Part shown: one piece after another, positions 62,507 through 64,000 of the stretch
Numbering within the stretch: the first letter of the stretch is position 1
How the letters are laid out: each line of letters begins with the position of its first letter
Source of the DNA: Paenibacillus riograndensis SBR5
GTDB taxonomy: Bacteria > Bacillota > Bacilli > Paenibacillales > Paenibacillaceae
DNA length: 64,000 bases
Reading direction: 5' to 3'
Assembly (NCBI RefSeq): GCF_000981585.1
Contig: NZ_LN831776.1
Location: 3,641,187 to 3,705,186 of the forward strand
The notes under the pieces: model-generated
The model's database searches: none
Seen by the model: only the letters and a program-made list of their open reading frames with translations
What the model was told of the DNA's origin: nothing
Translations under genes and position numbers: made by a program

Positions 62507-63757
62507 TCAGGTGTGGACCTGTTGCGGAAGACCGCTATTCCGGTCAGTTCGTCTGCGGTAAAGATGCAGCAGCATATAGGAGATTGCAAATGCAGCTGTA
62601 ACCAGCCATAAAGGAATGCTTGGGTCCAGCTTGTATGCCCAGCCGCCGATGATGCCTGCCGGTGCTGTAAACAACAGGATCAGCACGGACAGCATGGAGA
62701 AGATTTTGGCCCAATTATCGTCGTCAATGGCGTTCTGCACGGCAGCTTCCAGATAAGGAGAGCTGATCATCAGTCCCACTGCCGCCAATATGGTGCTTAA
62801 CCCTATCCACAGAAGGCTGGATGAAGGGTACAACACCAGCATAACATCCGATAGGGAGGAGAGCCCAAAACCTGCCAACATGGAGCGATTGGCACTCTGG
62901 TCCGGGATTTTGGGCATTAGCAGCCAGAGGGTCAGCAGCATGATTACAGAGGAAACGGCCGGAAACAGAGAGATGATCCCGCTGTCGGCCGCAAATAATC
63001 TGCCAGATACAGCGATAGGTAGGTGGTCTTCAGCGTTGCCTGGAAGTTGAACAGGATGTACAGCCAAAGATCAGCAGCAGGCTGCTGTCAGCCCACAGCT
63101 CACGGAAAGCGCCGCCATATTCGACCATACTCTTCTTGGGGCCCGGCTCACGTGTGTCCAGACGTTTTTTGATCCCGGCTTCGGTTTCGCGGGTGGTTAA
63201 ATGACGGCCTACGAACTGAAAGGTCATGAAAAGAAATGCGAGCACATACATGATTCTCATGCCCTGAACCATTCCGTAATGATTCACAAGGAGGCCGCCC
63301 AGCGGGGCGAACAACCCACCGATGACACTAATGATTTGCAGCAATGTGAACACATAAGTCCGGTCTGCTGGCCGGGTGTCTTCTACAATGAGGCAGTAAA
63401 AAGCAATATGCGGCACACGCTGAAAGCTGTTGATACCGCGGCCGCCACAAAAAACCACAGGTTCTGTGAAAAAGCCCATAATAAAGTAGCCAGGCTCCAG
63501 CTCAGCAGATCAAAATATAAAATAGCCCGCTTGCGTCCCAGCCGGTCAGTTAAATACCCGCTGAACAAAGAAGAGAACACCTGCACGATCAGACCTATGG
63601 TGGTGACCCAGCCTATATTCAACTCCGTCATTCCCAACTCGTACATATAAAGGGTGACATAGGTGGAGAACATGCTGAAAGGAATCAGAAAAAATGGCTC
63701 AAAGGCCAGGCATCCCCGGCTGTTTCCCTGCAGCCGGGGAAAGAATGGTTTTGTCAT
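62507..63757 (-). pseudogene. MFS transporter broken by three frameshifts
   Basis: A roughly 415-residue MFS permease read in pieces on the minus strand. The N-terminal third starts at ATG 63757 (MTKPFFPRLQGNSRG), includes the A-loop GYLTDRLGRKRA, and breaks near 63420, where one base appears lost. The next frame carries VPHIAFYCLIVEDTRPADRTYVF to about 63065. A short third-frame stretch (YILFNFQATLKTTYLSLYLAD) runs to about 62998, then the last part (LFAADSGIISLFPAV onward) to the stop at 62507. Every piece aligns to the same MFS fold, so the breaks are either mutations or sequencing errors. If mutations, the protein is lost. Confidence 0.85.
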
Positions 63758-63862
63758 AACGTACGTAATCCTCCGGATTGTCTTATGATTAAGCAAGGTC
63801 CAAACTATTAAATGATAATTATATGATAATCTGTACAGATCTACAATGTGATATCTCCAACA

Positions 63863-63893
63863 CACAAAGCCCGCGTCCTGCGTGGGCTTTGTG
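63863..63893 (-). terminator. Hairpin directly after the SecA-like fragment
   Basis: CACAAAGCCCGCG pairs with CGTGGGCTTTGTG (one G-U). On the minus strand it starts one base past the SecA-like stop codon. It lacks a long T-run. Confidence 0.6.
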
Positions 63894-64000
63894 CTATTCC
63901 CCGGTGGAAATAGGAGGGCTTATAGTTGAATGATCTGTACCGCCGAGCCGGATGTCGACGCCGCGTCCCGTCATGTTTGTAGACACCGTCACGGCGCAGG
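63894..64000 (-). CDS. SecA-like ATPase fragment, C-terminally truncated (5' part outside window)
   Basis: The minus-strand frame entering from the window edge reads AVTVSTNMTGRGVDIRLGG, which is SecA DEAD-motor motif V (usually TNMAGRGTDI-LGG), followed by about 14 unrelated residues and TAG at 63894. Intact SecA continues with LGGLYVIGTNRHESRRID and motif VI GRQGDPG; these are missing in all three frames downstream. It is either the end of a truncated accessory secA copy or a pseudogene. The part outside the window would decide. Confidence 0.65.
   Translation of the reverse strand, partial: CAVTVSTNMTGRGVDIRLGGTDHSTISPPISTGE

Overview
The window looks like chromosomal DNA of a Paenibacillus-type member of the Bacillales. 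The evidence is strong GGAGG-type ribosome binding sites, GTG/TTG/CTG starts, an S-layer-homology protein, a T-box leader, OmpR/histidine kinase pairs, AraC/LacI-controlled sugar loci and many intrinsic terminators. There is no integrated phage and no complete insertion sequence. Much of the interest lies between genes: two families of dispersed intergenic repeats, one with terminal inverted repeats (TIRs), a 9-unit tandem hairpin array, a T-box and a purine-riboswitch-like leader.

Layout. 1-1718: the end of an amino-acid ABC importer (binding protein, permease, ATPase). 1861-6023: an SLH protein, Fur, an AIM24-family protein, small ORFs, the 51-bp hairpin array and an AraC regulator. 6353-11417: a sugar-oxidation operon with two TIM-barrel isomerases, two Gfo/Idh/MocA dehydrogenases and a phosphotransferase; a structured 111-bp element sits inside it. 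11532-14921: an HXXEE membrane protein, an orphan OppD/DppD ATPase and a GH43 arabinanase lipoprotein. 15202-18693: fabF divergent from an MmyB-type regulator, then citA. 19002-26298: a small possibly spore-associated protein, exoA, a serine hydrolase, a VanZ-RDD membrane protein, small proteins and a two-component system. 26435-30855: an M29 aminopeptidase, a 900-bp repeat-rich gap, a sigma/anti-sigma pair and a GNAT.

31001-41501 is the most coherent metabolic locus: a sugar-binding lipoprotein, two permeases, a LacI repressor, a GH3 beta-glucosidase and a 1128-residue GH94 phosphorylase. This gene set matches what I recall of the Listeria innocua beta-1,2-glucan (sophorooligosaccharide) locus. 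A promoter and palindromic operators can be read upstream of the binding protein, and related sites lie upstream of GH3. The locus has no ATPase, so a shared MsmX-type ATPase is inferred.

41932-43590: trpS, with a T-box leader and a Cys motif like that of Fe-S TrpRS, followed by a shrunken YbaK-like ORF. 43732-51277: secreted proteins, a suppressor-of-fused protein and a TelA / VWA / membrane-protein operon whose first gene appears to start at CTG. 51566-57702: proteins of unknown function, an EamA transporter behind the purine-like aptamer, a hydrolase, a GAF-LuxR regulator, a lipoprotein and a PilZ protein. 57810-64000: DinB, gdhA, ddh, a methyltransferase, an MFS transporter broken by three frameshifts and a SecA-like fragment cut by the window end.

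Family assignments rest on motifs and recalled family sequences; no database search was run.
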